This document shows, one piece after another, positions 8,492 through 17,079 of a stretch of DNA of 64,000 bases. The stretch is from positions 3,410,001 to 3,474,000 of the forward strand of contig NZ_JBMHJM010000001.1 in NCBI RefSeq assembly GCF_049747295.1, in the 5' to 3' direction. Below the pieces are notes generated by a model. The model had not been told where the DNA came from and ran no database searches. It saw only the letters and a program-made list of their open reading frames with translations. Positions within the stretch are counted from its first letter, which is position 1. Each line of letters starts with the position of its first letter. A program made the position numbers and the translations under genes. The stretch is from Afipia sp049747295. GTDB lineage: Bacteria; Pseudomonadota; Alphaproteobacteria; Rhizobiales; Xanthobacteraceae.

Positions 8492-8727
8492 CAACTTGGC
8501 CTGTTCTCTATTTGTTTCACTGTGGGCTACGGTTCTTCGGCGGTCAACCGCGCACGATATTGTCCACAATTGAAGATTGTAGCGCGCCACATCCCGGATG
8601 ACGCCGTGGGCAAACCCTAGTTCAGTGGAGGAAAAGCGGTTGAAATGATAAGAATTCTCTCTCCCGCCCTTGCGCCTTCTGTGCGCGCTATGGTTGTTTT
8701 CGATACTTTTTTATAAGGGCGGCTGGT

Positions 8728-9777
8728 ATGGATACGAAAAGTGCGGCAGAGATCGCACGGGAATTTGCACAAGCAGCTTTAAGCGCTGCGCCGGTAATTA
8801 TTTTGGGTAGCGGCGCCTCGGCTGCGCATGGCGTGCCTGGAATGGCTGCCTTGGCATCGCACCTTTCTGGAATGGTGCCGCCTGTAGTTTGGTCGGCTGG
8901 CGAAAGAACCGAATGGGGTATGTTTCTCGCACGGCTTACAGCGGGAGACGATCTTGAGAGCGCGCTCCAAGCGATCCGCCCGACTGAGCGACAAACCCAG
9001 TACATCGCTACTGAGACCCGCGCCTTCCTGCTACCGCATGACCTTCGAGCTTTTCAAGAGCTGTTAACAGATCGACGCAATCTCCCGCTCTCACGGTTAT
9101 ATCGGCATCTTTTCGACAGCACACACAACACCATAAATGTCGTTACTCCAAACTATGATCGGCTTGCAGAATACGCAGCTGATGCCGTGGACATTAGCAC
9201 GTTTACCGGTTTCAACTATGGCTATCTGCAGTCGCGCGCACGAGATGCAAACACGCGCATCTTCGTCAACCAGCAAGTCACACGTACTGTTGCAATATGG
9301 AAAGTACATGGGTCGCTTGATTGGTTTCAAGATGCTGCTGGGCAAATCGTCGGTGTTCGCGGTGTTTTCGATGTACCGGGCGGTTATACGCCTTTGATGA
9401 TTACGCCGGGCATCGATAAGTATCGGTTGACGCACGGTGAGCCCTTTCGAACGATCCTAAGCTGTAGCGATAGGGCGCTAGAGAATGCTAGTGCTTATTT
9501 TTGCGTCGGATACGGTTTTAACGATGAACATCTCCAAACTAAGTTGATCGAGCGTTGCGATCGCAATTCCATTCCTCTTGTCGTCATCACCAAAGAACTA
9601 ACGGCGACCGCCAGAGCATTTCTCAGCGGTGGACGCTGTCGCCGTTATCTCGCGATCGAGGACGGACCAAAAGGGTCGAAAGCCTTTATGCACGACGCGC
9701 CCCGTGGATTCGACCTTGACCAACCTATTTGGCGCCTTGACCACTTTCTGGACGAAATAACGGGAGTACCTGCGTGA
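8728..9777 (+). CDS. SIR2-family protein of a SIR2-HerA defence pair
   Basis: 349 residues. The NAD-binding motif GSGAS (27-31) followed by HGVPGM, the TPNYDR motif near 140, the catalytic-type WKVHGSLDW near 193 and the GYGFND motif near 258 are all present, as in the SIR2 proteins that act as NADases in phage defence. The stop codon overlaps the GTG of the HerA gene by four bases (GTGA), so the two are co-translated. The pair matches the known SIR2-HerA system, in which a SIR2 ring assembles with a HerA hexamer and depletes NAD+ on infection. The activity is inferred from family and arrangement. Confidence 0.9.
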   Translation: MDTKSAAEIAREFAQAALSAAPVIILGSGASAAHGVPGMAALASHLSGMVPPVVWSAGERTEWGMFLARLTAGDDLESALQAIRPTERQTQYIATETRAFLLPHDLRAFQELLTDRRNLPLSRLYRHLFDSTHNTINVVTPNYDRLAEYAADAVDISTFTGFNYGYLQSRARDANTRIFVNQQVTRTVAIWKVHGSLDWFQDAAGQIVGVRGVFDVPGGYTPLMITPGIDKYRLTHGEPFRTILSCSDRALENASAYFCVGYGFNDEHLQTKLIERCDRNSIPLVVITKELTATARAFLSGGRCRRYLAIEDGPKGSKAFMHDAPRGFDLDQPIWRLDHFLDEITGVPA

Positions 9778-11516
9778 CCGCTCTGATTTTCAAGGACGAA
9801 GAGGCTTTGGGGCGGGTTCAATCGGTAGACACCGCCACAGTTATCGTACGCGTTGATGACGTGAAGGCGCTGCGAGCACTTCAGGTAAACCGTCTCGTCG
9901 CACTTCAGAGCAGTCTCGCGGGACACAAATTGATAGGGGTGATCCACAAGATCACCCGCAACGCGCTTGAAGAGTCTAAAGTCGCTGACGTCGAATTTGG
10001 CGAATTCTCAAATTCTGAAGTAAATCTCGTGCGGATCATGCTGATCGGTACATTGCTCGACCGCGACGGGACACGTGCAAATGTCTTTCGCCGAACTCTC
10101 GAAACAGTGCCAGAGATCGATGCCTGCTGCTTTGCGCTTGAAGGCGACCGACTTACGCGATTCATGGGCGTGATTTCCGATGTAATAGGCGGAGCGCAGC
10201 GTCTATCACTCGGCGTCTATACACTGGACCCGAATGCCCATGCGTTTGTGAATGGCAATCGATTATTTCAACGTCATGCGCTTGTAGTTGGTAGTACAGG
10301 CTCTGGGAAATCATGGACAACTGCTCGCCTGCTAGAGCAAATTTCTGAGCTCGATAGTGCCAATGCGATTGTATTCGACATGCATGGGGAATACGCGTCG
10401 ATGGCGGGCGACGGCTTCGTCCATCTTCGTGTTGCTGGTCCCGGCGACATCGAAGTAGGTAGAGGTCTAAAAGACGGCGTGTTACACCTGCCATACTGGC
10501 TCATGAGCTACGAAGCGCTCAACTCTATGTTCGTCGATCGCTCTGATCAAAATGCCCCCAATCAGGCGATGATCATGTCGCGAGCCATCGTCGACGCTAA
10601 GACCAGCTTTTTGAAAAGCGGCGGTCACAAGGAAGTGCTGGCTAATTTCACGATTGATAGTCCGGTTCCTTTCGCGATTGAAACTGTACTCGAAGAGCTG
10701 AATCGGCTGAACAGTGAGATGGTGCCGGGAGCCAAGTCGGGTACTGAGAAGCAGGGCGATTTCCACGGTAAGCTGAGTCGGTTAGTCCAGCGCCTCGAAG
10801 GCAAACGTACTGACCGGAGGCTTGGGTTTTTGTTTCCTGGATCTGGCGTAGCGGACAGCTATGGTTGGCTTGATGAGGTGGTCAACCTCTTGCTGGCCGG
10901 ACGCTCGGCCAAAGGGGGGCGCGGTGGCGTCAAAATTATTGATTTTTCCGAAGTTCCTTCAGACATCCTGCCGCTGATCGTCGGCATGGTGGCGCGATTG
11001 GCCTTTCATGTGCAGCAATGGAGTACGCAGGGTCTTCGTCATCCGGTAGCTCTCTTCTGCGATGAGGCTCATCTTTACGTGCCGCAAGATCCGACCTCCA
11101 GCGCGGCGGAGAATGCAATCGCGACGTTTGAGCGCATTGCAAAGGAGGGACGGAAATATGGAGTTGGGCTGGTTGTGATTAGCCAGCGTCCTGCCGAAGT
11201 GAACCGGACTGTCGTCAGCCAGTGCAACAATCTCATCGCAATGCGGCTAACCAACGGTGATGACCAAACCGTCGTACGAAGGCTTCTGCCCGATAGCCTC
11301 GGAAGTTTCGGTGACCTTCTGCCAGTTCTCGACACAGGTGAGGCTCTGGTTGTCGGTGACGCGATCCTGTTGCCCACGCGCATTCGCATTGCGAAGCCTC
11401 TTAATAAGCCACTAAGCGGCACAATCGAGTTCTGGGATCGCTGGGCAGACGCAACGGCAGCATCTTCGCTCGACAAGGCGGTCGAAAGCTGGAGACGGCA
11501 GACTCTCATCAAATAG
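9774..11516 (+). CDS. herA: HerA-like ATPase/translocase of the SIR2-HerA pair
   Basis: 580 residues with an N-terminal HAS-barrel-like region (about 1-130). The Walker A motif GSTGSGKS lies near 172 and the Walker B motif LFCDEAHLYVP near 426, followed by a sensor segment with VISQRP near 465. These are hallmarks of the HerA/FtsK-like DUF87 ATPases, which form hexameric DNA motors. The GTG start overlaps the SIR2 stop codon. In known SIR2-HerA systems the ATPase is required for assembly and for nuclease or NADase activation. Here it is followed after 87 bases by a DUF262-HNH gene on the same strand, which may be part of the same unit. Confidence 0.9.
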   Translation: MTALIFKDEEALGRVQSVDTATVIVRVDDVKALRALQVNRLVALQSSLAGHKLIGVIHKITRNALEESKVADVEFGEFSNSEVNLVRIMLIGTLLDRDGTRANVFRRTLETVPEIDACCFALEGDRLTRFMGVISDVIGGAQRLSLGVYTLDPNAHAFVNGNRLFQRHALVVGSTGSGKSWTTARLLEQISELDSANAIVFDMHGEYASMAGDGFVHLRVAGPGDIEVGRGLKDGVLHLPYWLMSYEALNSMFVDRSDQNAPNQAMIMSRAIVDAKTSFLKSGGHKEVLANFTIDSPVPFAIETVLEELNRLNSEMVPGAKSGTEKQGDFHGKLSRLVQRLEGKRTDRRLGFLFPGSGVADSYGWLDEVVNLLLAGRSAKGGRGGVKIIDFSEVPSDILPLIVGMVARLAFHVQQWSTQGLRHPVALFCDEAHLYVPQDPTSSAAENAIATFERIAKEGRKYGVGLVVISQRPAEVNRTVVSQCNNLIAMRLTNGDDQTVVRRLLPDSLGSFGDLLPVLDTGEALVVGDAILLPTRIRIAKPLNKPLSGTIEFWDRWADATAASSLDKAVESWRRQTLIK

Positions 11517-11603
11517 CGAGCGCGCTGCGAACAGGTCAAAGAAAACACAAATAACTAAGGTGCCGGCATAGCCTGGCTTAAGAGCAGAATCGGGGAGAGG
11601 GAC

Positions 11604-12968
11604 GTGCTTGAAGAAGTGCAGATTGAGTTCGAGGCACCACTCGAAAAAGATGAAGATACGCTCGACATCAGTGACGAGCAGCGAGCTGTCCATACCGACA
11701 AGCTCGACTCTCCCGTGGAATCTCTCCATCGAAAATTCAAACAAGGTAAGCTGACCGTGCAGCCCGACTTTCAGCGTGATTTTGTTTGGGATCCAGTCCG
11801 GGCTAGCCGACTCATAGAGTCCGCGCTCCTCAGTATACCAATCCCCACAATCTATACATCCATTGAGCCCGACGGCAAAGAATACGTTATCGACGGCCAG
11901 CAGCGGCTAACCTCATTCTTTTCATTCATCGATGGAAAATTTCCTGATGGTAATGAATTTAAGCTTCGCGGCTTGAAGGTTTTCCAGGAGCTGAACGACA
12001 AATATTACGAGGATTTGCTGGAGAGTCAGCAATCTACCATCAATGACTTCACGCTTCGCGTTATCACGTTTAAGCGTGGCTCCGACGAAAATCTCAAATT
12101 TGAAATCTTTGAACGTCTGAATACTGGATCGGTGCCTCTCAACGATCAGGAACTTCGTAACTGTATCTATCGCGGATCCTACAATGTGCTTGTTCGTGAA
12201 TTGGCGGAATATAGCGAGTTTCGCCAGATTATGGGCTTAGCAAAGCCCGACAAACGTCGCAAAGATGAAGAGTTGGTGCTGCGCTTCTGTGCCTTCTACA
12301 ACGCTACGTATCTGAATTACAAACCGCCGATGAAGGCCTTCTTGAACAATGAGGCCTCAAAACGTCGTAACCTGTCGATTGAAGCGGCTGACGAGATTCG
12401 AGATGCCTTTAAGAAGGCATGTCAGGTCACGCGATCGATGTTCGGCGAGCACGCCTTTAAACGCTTCTATCGCGGTACAGAAAAGCATCCGGATGGTTAT
12501 TGGGAGCCAAAGAAGTTCAACGCGTCATTGTTTGACGTTGTCATGTACACCTTCGCACGTGAAGACAAAAACATCTTGCAGCAAAATCTCGACTCTATTC
12601 GTGAGGCGCTGATATGTTTGATGACCGAGAACGGGGAATTTATCAATTCGATCGAGCTGTCCACCAGTTCGTACAAGGCTGTCACTAAACGGTTTGACCT
12701 GTGGCGGAATGCACTTGAGAAAGTCATCGGTGTTGGTCGCAGGGAGCCGAGGTGCTTCAGCCGTAAGCTAAAGGACGAGCTTTTCAAAAAAGATCCAACC
12801 TGTTCGCTATGCAATCAACGCATCGCGGATGTTGACGATTCTGCAGTTGACCATATTGAGCAGTATTGGACAGGTGGCAAAACAATAGATGAGAACGCGC
12901 GCCTAACGCACCGATACTGCAATTGTGCACGGTCAAGAAACGATAAGCCGACCGTCGCGGCCGGCTGA
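11604..12968 (+). CDS. DUF262 and HNH-type (GmrSD-like) nuclease
   Basis: 454 residues from a GTG start. The DUF262 (GmrS-like) domain carries QPDFQRDFVW near 53 and the IDGQQRLTSFF motif near 96-105, a nucleotide-dependent ParB-like fold. The C-terminal part (about 395-445) has CSLC, an acidic-histidine DHIEQYW and CNCARSRN, a zinc-bound HNH nuclease pattern. Single-chain DUF262-HNH proteins resemble GmrSD type IV enzymes that cut modified phage DNA. The gene follows herA by 87 bases in the same direction and lies inside the repeat-bracketed block. Whether it works with SIR2-HerA or on its own cannot be decided from sequence. Confidence 0.85.
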   Translation: MLEEVQIEFEAPLEKDEDTLDISDEQRAVHTDKLDSPVESLHRKFKQGKLTVQPDFQRDFVWDPVRASRLIESALLSIPIPTIYTSIEPDGKEYVIDGQQRLTSFFSFIDGKFPDGNEFKLRGLKVFQELNDKYYEDLLESQQSTINDFTLRVITFKRGSDENLKFEIFERLNTGSVPLNDQELRNCIYRGSYNVLVRELAEYSEFRQIMGLAKPDKRRKDEELVLRFCAFYNATYLNYKPPMKAFLNNEASKRRNLSIEAADEIRDAFKKACQVTRSMFGEHAFKRFYRGTEKHPDGYWEPKKFNASLFDVVMYTFAREDKNILQQNLDSIREALICLMTENGEFINSIELSTSSYKAVTKRFDLWRNALEKVIGVGRREPRCFSRKLKDELFKKDPTCSLCNQRIADVDDSAVDHIEQYWTGGKTIDENARLTHRYCNCARSRNDKPTVAAG

Positions 12969-13015
12969 TAGGGTTTTACGGAAATAAAGACAGTTGGCTG
13001 ACCGATGAAGAAATT

Positions 13016-13140
13016 GTAATCAGCCCGCTAACTGACAAGCAAAGACTGCAAATGGAGTCAGTCAGCAGACTGATAAGCAATGATTGCAAATGGAGTCAGT
13101 CAGCCAACCGATAAGCAAAGGTCACAAAGCTTACCAGTCG
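13016..13140. repeat. Right 38-bp repeat array
   Basis: Units begin at 13016, 13054 and 13092, again exactly 38 bases apart, with a degenerate extra piece around 12988-13015. The second and third units start GGAGTCAGTCAGC and continue GATAAGCAA. Core arms differ from those of the left array but keep pairing (CAGTC with GACTG here, CAGTT with AACTG there). The array ends in AAGCTTACCAGTCGG, matching AAGCTTATCAGTTGG at the end of the left array. Orientation is the same as on the left. It too lies between convergent genes, the DUF262-HNH gene and the serine recombinase. Confidence 0.83.
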
Positions 13141-13214
13141 GCCTGAAATGTCGGCTTCTCGCCCAGAGCGGGCTCTCACATTCCATAAAGTCGGAGTTAC
13201 GAACCCGACGTCGA

Positions 13215-14750
13215 TCAAAATCCGAGGGCGCGACGCTGGTCGGACCAGGCGAGGGGCAGAGTCTTTCGAATCCGGGCAAGTGTTAGCGTCTGCGGTTGAC
13301 CGCCGGTCAGAATAGCTTCCGTGATGACTGGCGCCAGAAAGGCATAGCGCAGTTCCTGCCGAACTACCTTCGGATGCAGTTTGGCTGAAGCCGCCAGCGT
13401 CTCAACCGTCTCAAACTTGTTATTCTGTAGGTCGCGCAGCCAGGCATGGGCGCGAACAACGGCTTGCACCAGCTTTGGATCAGGTTGGCGTTGGCCGGTT
13501 GGTTCAACGACCCGCGCTGGGTTGCGTTCGCGCGGTTGCCACAGGATAGAGAGTTCGTTCGCGCGAATTTGTGCCGATGCCGGCGTGGTGATTTTGACGG
13601 CCCGGCTGCTGAGTTCGGCGCGCGCGACGTAGGTGGCAATGAGTTCAGCGTCGGTGATCGCGTTGTCGATAGTCAGCCGCTCGCGTAACGCATTGATAAT
13701 GGTCAATTCGATCTCAGTTGCCGAGACCCGCGAGATGGACCCAGCCTCAGGTTTGCGTCCTCGCAATAGAGCTGAACTGACATAGAAGCGATAGCGCACG
13801 CCCTTTTTGCTCGAAAAGCTCGGGCTCATCAGGTTGCCGCGGTCGTCGAACAGTTTCCCTGTCAGCAACGCGCCGCTTTCGCTCCGCTTTGCTTTGCGGT
13901 CAATAGCATTCGCGGCGAGTTGTCGTTGGACCTGCTCGAATAATGTGCGGTCAATAATCGGCTCGTGTTCGCCCGGATACCACTTATCTTTATGGCCGAT
14001 CTCGCCAATGTAGATGCGGTTCTTCAAGAGATAGGCGAGAGGGCCGTAGGTGAAGGCAACACCGCCGCCGTCGGGCTGTTTGATCGTTGAGCGTTTCTTG
14101 CTTACGATTTTTTGGCGATCGAGGTCGTCCACCAGGCGCTGGAAGCTACCTAGCTCCAGGTAACGTTTGAAGATGAGATTGACCGTCTCACGTTCCTTTG
14201 GATTGGGAATGAGCTTCTTGTCCTTGACGTCATAGCCGAGGGGGACGCTGCCTCCGGTCCATTTGCCCTTGGCGCGCGAGGCGGCAATCTTGTCACGGAC
14301 CCGCTCGGAGGATAGCTCACGTTCGAATTGGGCGAAGGACAGCAGCACGTTCAATGTGAGGCGGCCCATTGAGGTCGTGGTGTTGAACTGCTGGGTGACG
14401 GCCACGAAGGAAATCGATCTGGCGTCAAACACCTCCACCAGTTTGGCGAAGTCCGCTAGCGAGCGGGTTAGCCGGTCAATCTTGTAAACCACCACGACGT
14501 CGATCTTGCCAGCCTCGACATCGTTAAGAAGTCGCTTGAGGGCAGGGCGGTCAAGGTTGCCGCCGGAGAAAGCTGGGTCATCATAGGGTTGAGGCAGCAC
14601 CTTCCAGCCGAGCGATGCCTGGCTCTTGATGTATGCCTCGCAGGCCTCGCGCTGAGCATCAAGCGAGTTGAATTCGAGTTCAAGACCGTGCTCGGTCGAC
14701 TTGCGGGTGTAGATGGCGCAGCGCAGGATTGTCGGAGGGTTACCGGCCAT
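13215..14750 (-). CDS. Large serine recombinase
   Basis: 511 residues. The N-terminal resolvase domain has the nucleophile motif YTRKS (Ser near 18), DPAFSGG, and the YKIDRLTRS and LSFAQFERE segments. A recombinase domain (about 170-290) and a C-terminal region with DNA-binding helices follow. Large serine recombinases insert and excise DNA elements between two short sites. The start overlaps the DUF2924 gene by 11 bases, and together with DUF3489 they form a gene trio often seen in alphaproteobacteria. The zinc-ribbon cysteines of many large serine integrases are not evident. Its 3' end adjoins the right 38-bp array. Confidence 0.92.
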   Translation of the reverse strand: MAGNPPTILRCAIYTRKSTEHGLELEFNSLDAQREACEAYIKSQASLGWKVLPQPYDDPAFSGGNLDRPALKRLLNDVEAGKIDVVVVYKIDRLTRSLADFAKLVEVFDARSISFVAVTQQFNTTTSMGRLTLNVLLSFAQFERELSSERVRDKIAASRAKGKWTGGSVPLGYDVKDKKLIPNPKERETVNLIFKRYLELGSFQRLVDDLDRQKIVSKKRSTIKQPDGGGVAFTYGPLAYLLKNRIYIGEIGHKDKWYPGEHEPIIDRTLFEQVQRQLAANAIDRKAKRSESGALLTGKLFDDRGNLMSPSFSSKKGVRYRFYVSSALLRGRKPEAGSISRVSATEIELTIINALRERLTIDNAITDAELIATYVARAELSSRAVKITTPASAQIRANELSILWQPRERNPARVVEPTGQRQPDPKLVQAVVRAHAWLRDLQNNKFETVETLAASAKLHPKVVRQELRYAFLAPVITEAILTGGQPQTLTLARIRKTLPLAWSDQRRALGF

Positions 14751-15228
14751 CAGCGGCCCCCTTGCCAGCGTTCGACCGGAGGCCGAAAAACCGAGGACCG
14801 TTCCAGTTCGTGCCAGCGATCAGGGAAGCGATCTCTGATAGGCTTGCATAGATCTGCCCATCGAAAGCAAAGCCGTCCTGTTGAACCACGACGCGATAAC
14901 TCTTGCCCTTCCAGGTCCGCACCAGCTCCGAACCCGGTTTGATCCGGCGAGGCAGCACGAGCTGCCCGCTCGGTTTGGCTGCCATGGACTTCACGAGTTG
15001 ATCGAGCAGGCGTTGGGTCGAGCGGGACAGTCTCCCGCAAGCCTTTTCCTGAATCTGTTGGGCGATGCTCCGGCGGAGCAGATCAGGGCCGAAGGCCTTT
15101 GGCGGATCGCTTCGGAGAAGCTCTCGGTAACGTAGGCGGAGTTCAACGATCGGGAGTGTCGCGAGCCGCTTCAGCTCGGATTCGACCGTAGGCGTGGCTG
15201 GTTTAATGGGTGAGGGGACGTGGGTCAT
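14740..15228 (-). CDS. DUF2924 protein, recombinase partner
   Basis: 162 residues. The middle part LRYRELLRSDPPKAFGPDLL and the later PGSELVRTWKGKSYRV and FDGQIYASLSEIA segments are the recognised DUF2924 signature. The protein is small, basic and has no catalytic motif that I recognise. The 3' end overlaps the recombinase start by 11 bases, which argues for translational coupling. DUF2924 almost always precedes this type of recombinase, so a role as accessory or directionality factor is a reasonable inference but not shown. Confidence 0.85.
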   Translation of the reverse strand: MTHVPSPIKPATPTVESELKRLATLPIVELRLRYRELLRSDPPKAFGPDLLRRSIAQQIQEKACGRLSRSTQRLLDQLVKSMAAKPSGQLVLPRRIKPGSELVRTWKGKSYRVVVQQDGFAFDGQIYASLSEIASLIAGTNWNGPRFFGLRSNAGKGAADGR

Positions 15229-15244
15229 TTCGCGGGCGTCGATT

Positions 15245-15571
15245 TTACAACCCGATAGGGCCGTCCATCTTCTCTGAGGTCAGGTTCAGTTTGAGTTTCT
15301 TGCGCACTGTCCCGGCGAAAAATCCTCGCACGGAATGTTGCTGCCAGCCGGTCGTCTTCATGATGGCGGCGATCGTGGCGCCGGAGGGCGTACGTAGCAT
15401 CTCGAGGACCTTGTCCTGTTTGGACTTGGCCACGTCTGACGCTTTTGGTTGGGCAAATTCTGTGCGTGACGTGGCTGAGTGAGTCCGCCGACCGCGCTGG
15501 GTGGCGCGCTTCACAGGATCTGCTGATTTGCGAGAGGTTCTAGGTTTGTGCTTTCGGGGTTTAGAGGTCAT
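15245..15571 (-). CDS. DUF3489 protein
   Basis: 108 residues. A highly basic N-terminal tail (SKPRKHKPRTSRK) is followed by a winged-helix-like segment with KQDKVLEMLRTPSGATIA and TGWQQHSVRGFF, the DUF3489 signature. The fold suggests DNA binding. It lies 16 bases upstream of the DUF2924 gene in the same direction. It may act as regulator or recombination accessory. Confidence 0.85.
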   Translation of the reverse strand: MTSKPRKHKPRTSRKSADPVKRATQRGRRTHSATSRTEFAQPKASDVAKSKQDKVLEMLRTPSGATIAAIMKTTGWQQHSVRGFFAGTVRKKLKLNLTSEKMDGPIGL

Positions 15572-15669
15572 CTGATGCTCCTTATGGAAAAGACAGCATC
15601 ATGAGCTGCCACTGCCACGAGCCCGCCTTCTACCGACGGGCATAAGAACCATCAGGTTGGCGGGATCCC

Positions 15670-15891
15670 TCAGGCGCGCGAGAGGCGATCGAGCAGCGAG
15701 GCCGCGTTGTGCAGGCGGCCCGCTTCGTAGATCGGTTGTTCGATATCCAATGAGACCGTCACACCTTCGGACGTGCTACCGGTTCGGGCACAAGCCTCTG
15801 CGGCTTTTGCGATCCGCGAACCATCGCCAAGGCGAGCCGCCATCTCGGTTGGAATCAGAAATACTGCCTGTTCCGTAATTTTGCGATCCAT
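15670..15891 (-). CDS. Small hypothetical protein upstream of DUF3489
   Basis: About 73 residues beginning MDRKITEQAVFLIPTEM. I do not recognise a family. It has a good ribosome site (GGAGG) ahead of two adjacent ATG codons at 15889-15894; the inner one has the better spacing. It lies about 100 bases upstream of DUF3489 in the same direction and is likely part of the same unit. Confidence 0.55.
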   Translation of the reverse strand: MDRKITEQAVFLIPTEMAARLGDGSRIAKAAEACARTGSTSEGVTVSLDIEQPIYEAGRLHNAASLLDRLSRA

Positions 15892-16030
15892 CATTGCCTC
15901 CGTTGTTGCGACAGTGATGCTCCACACACCCGCGAAGTCGAGCGGAAATCACAGCAATCTTGTGGCTCTTATTGGCCAGTCACGATCATGGAATGATCCC
16001 CCCAAAGGGCCCTGTCCGGCCTTCACGGGC

Positions 16031-16303
16031 CTATTTGGACACGGGCTTAACCGATGTCGGCGCAGCTTTGCCGGCGACATAGTCGCGGAATAGCTTCACG
16101 GGGTCGGCACCAAGCGCTCGGGTGATCGCGATAAATTCGATCACGTCGATGCGTCGTTCGCCGCCCTCATACTTGGCGACAAAGGATTGGGGCACGTTAA
16201 GCGCCTCGGCAAGGGCGCGTTGGCGAATTCCGGCCTTCTCCCGGGCGGCCACCAGAAGGCCGATGAGACGGGCGTATTCCGCGGATGTGAGAGTCTTTTG
16301 CAT
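16031..16303 (-). CDS. XRE-family helix-turn-helix repressor
   Basis: About 90 residues from MQKTLTSAEY. The helix-turn-helix reads REKAGIRQRALAEAL then PQSFVAKYEGGERR, followed by VIEFIAITRALGADP, the standard XRE/Cro fold. A TTG start at 16336 with an AGGA ribosome site is an alternative and would add 11 residues. It lies upstream of the recombinase group in the same direction and divergent from the PD-(D/E)XK gene. It is the obvious candidate for the switch that keeps this module silent. Confidence 0.85.
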   Translation of the reverse strand: MQKTLTSAEYARLIGLLVAAREKAGIRQRALAEALNVPQSFVAKYEGGERRIDVIEFIAITRALGADPVKLFRDYVAGKAAPTSVKPVSK

Positions 16304-16491
16304 GCGCCGCCAAGGCCGTGAATCGGCGGCGGGCAATTTGATCCTGAAAAGGGATTATCCCAAAATAGGATCGTATTAACTCTGTTCTGCTTCCATTGCG
16401 GCGAAGGCGACTTTCGCACTGGATATAGCTGCGGAACGAAGCGACCAGCGGTCAGCGCCTCGCATATGTGGGCGCTGAATAGAGGACCGAT

Positions 16492-17079
16492 ATGTCAACA
16501 GTTAAAAATGTGACGCAGCCTAGCCGACGAAAGAAAAGGGAGCACGAAGCGGCAGTGCAAATCCGCGACGTTCTTGCGTCGAGCTTTCCCCATTACGTGG
16601 TCGAGACGGGCAAAAGCCTGCTGTATAAGATCGAGGTGGATCCTTCCGGTCAACTCAGCCACGAAGGCACGGCAAGCCCGATGCGGGGTAAATACGCATT
16701 TCAGACGGACATTCTGATCTCGAAAGGCGTAACTCCGCTCGTCGTTATCGAATTGAAAGCCGATTCTTTCTCGTCACATGACGTGATCAATTACAGCAGC
16801 AAAGCCGCGCGTCATAAACAGATATATCCCTATCTCCGCTATGGGTTTGTCGTTGCGGGACTGCACGGCCTCGGGCGCCGGCTCATGACCCATAACGAAG
16901 CCTTTGATTTCGCATTGGTCCTTCCTGATGCTGCGGCGATTGAGAACGATCTCGTTGCGCTGGCTCGCCGACAAATCAAGGCCGCGGAGACGCTTTGCGA
17001 ATTGATGCGGTCTAATCGGACGAAGATTGTCCGCTACGAGCAAACCGTCCACATCGATCAACTGTCGGCAGTACTTTAA
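16492..17079 (+). CDS. PD-(D/E)XK nuclease-like protein
   Basis: 195 residues. The middle has a beta-hairpin with Asp73 in FQTDILI and Glu87-x-Lys89 in VVIELKAD, the D-(x)n-ExK core of restriction-type nucleases. An aromatic and histidine-rich helix follows (KAARHKQIYPYL). No target-recognition domain is visible, and no methyltransferase is co-directional. Its 3' end overlaps the terminase gene on the other strand by four bases. It could be a restriction enzyme paired with the ParB-methyltransferase nearby, or a nuclease for processing the element. Confidence 0.65.
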   Translation: MSTVKNVTQPSRRKKREHEAAVQIRDVLASSFPHYVVETGKSLLYKIEVDPSGQLSHEGTASPMRGKYAFQTDILISKGVTPLVVIELKADSFSSHDVINYSSKAARHKQIYPYLRYGFVVAGLHGLGRRLMTHNEAFDFALVLPDAAAIENDLVALARRQIKAAETLCELMRSNRTKIVRYEQTVHIDQLSAVL

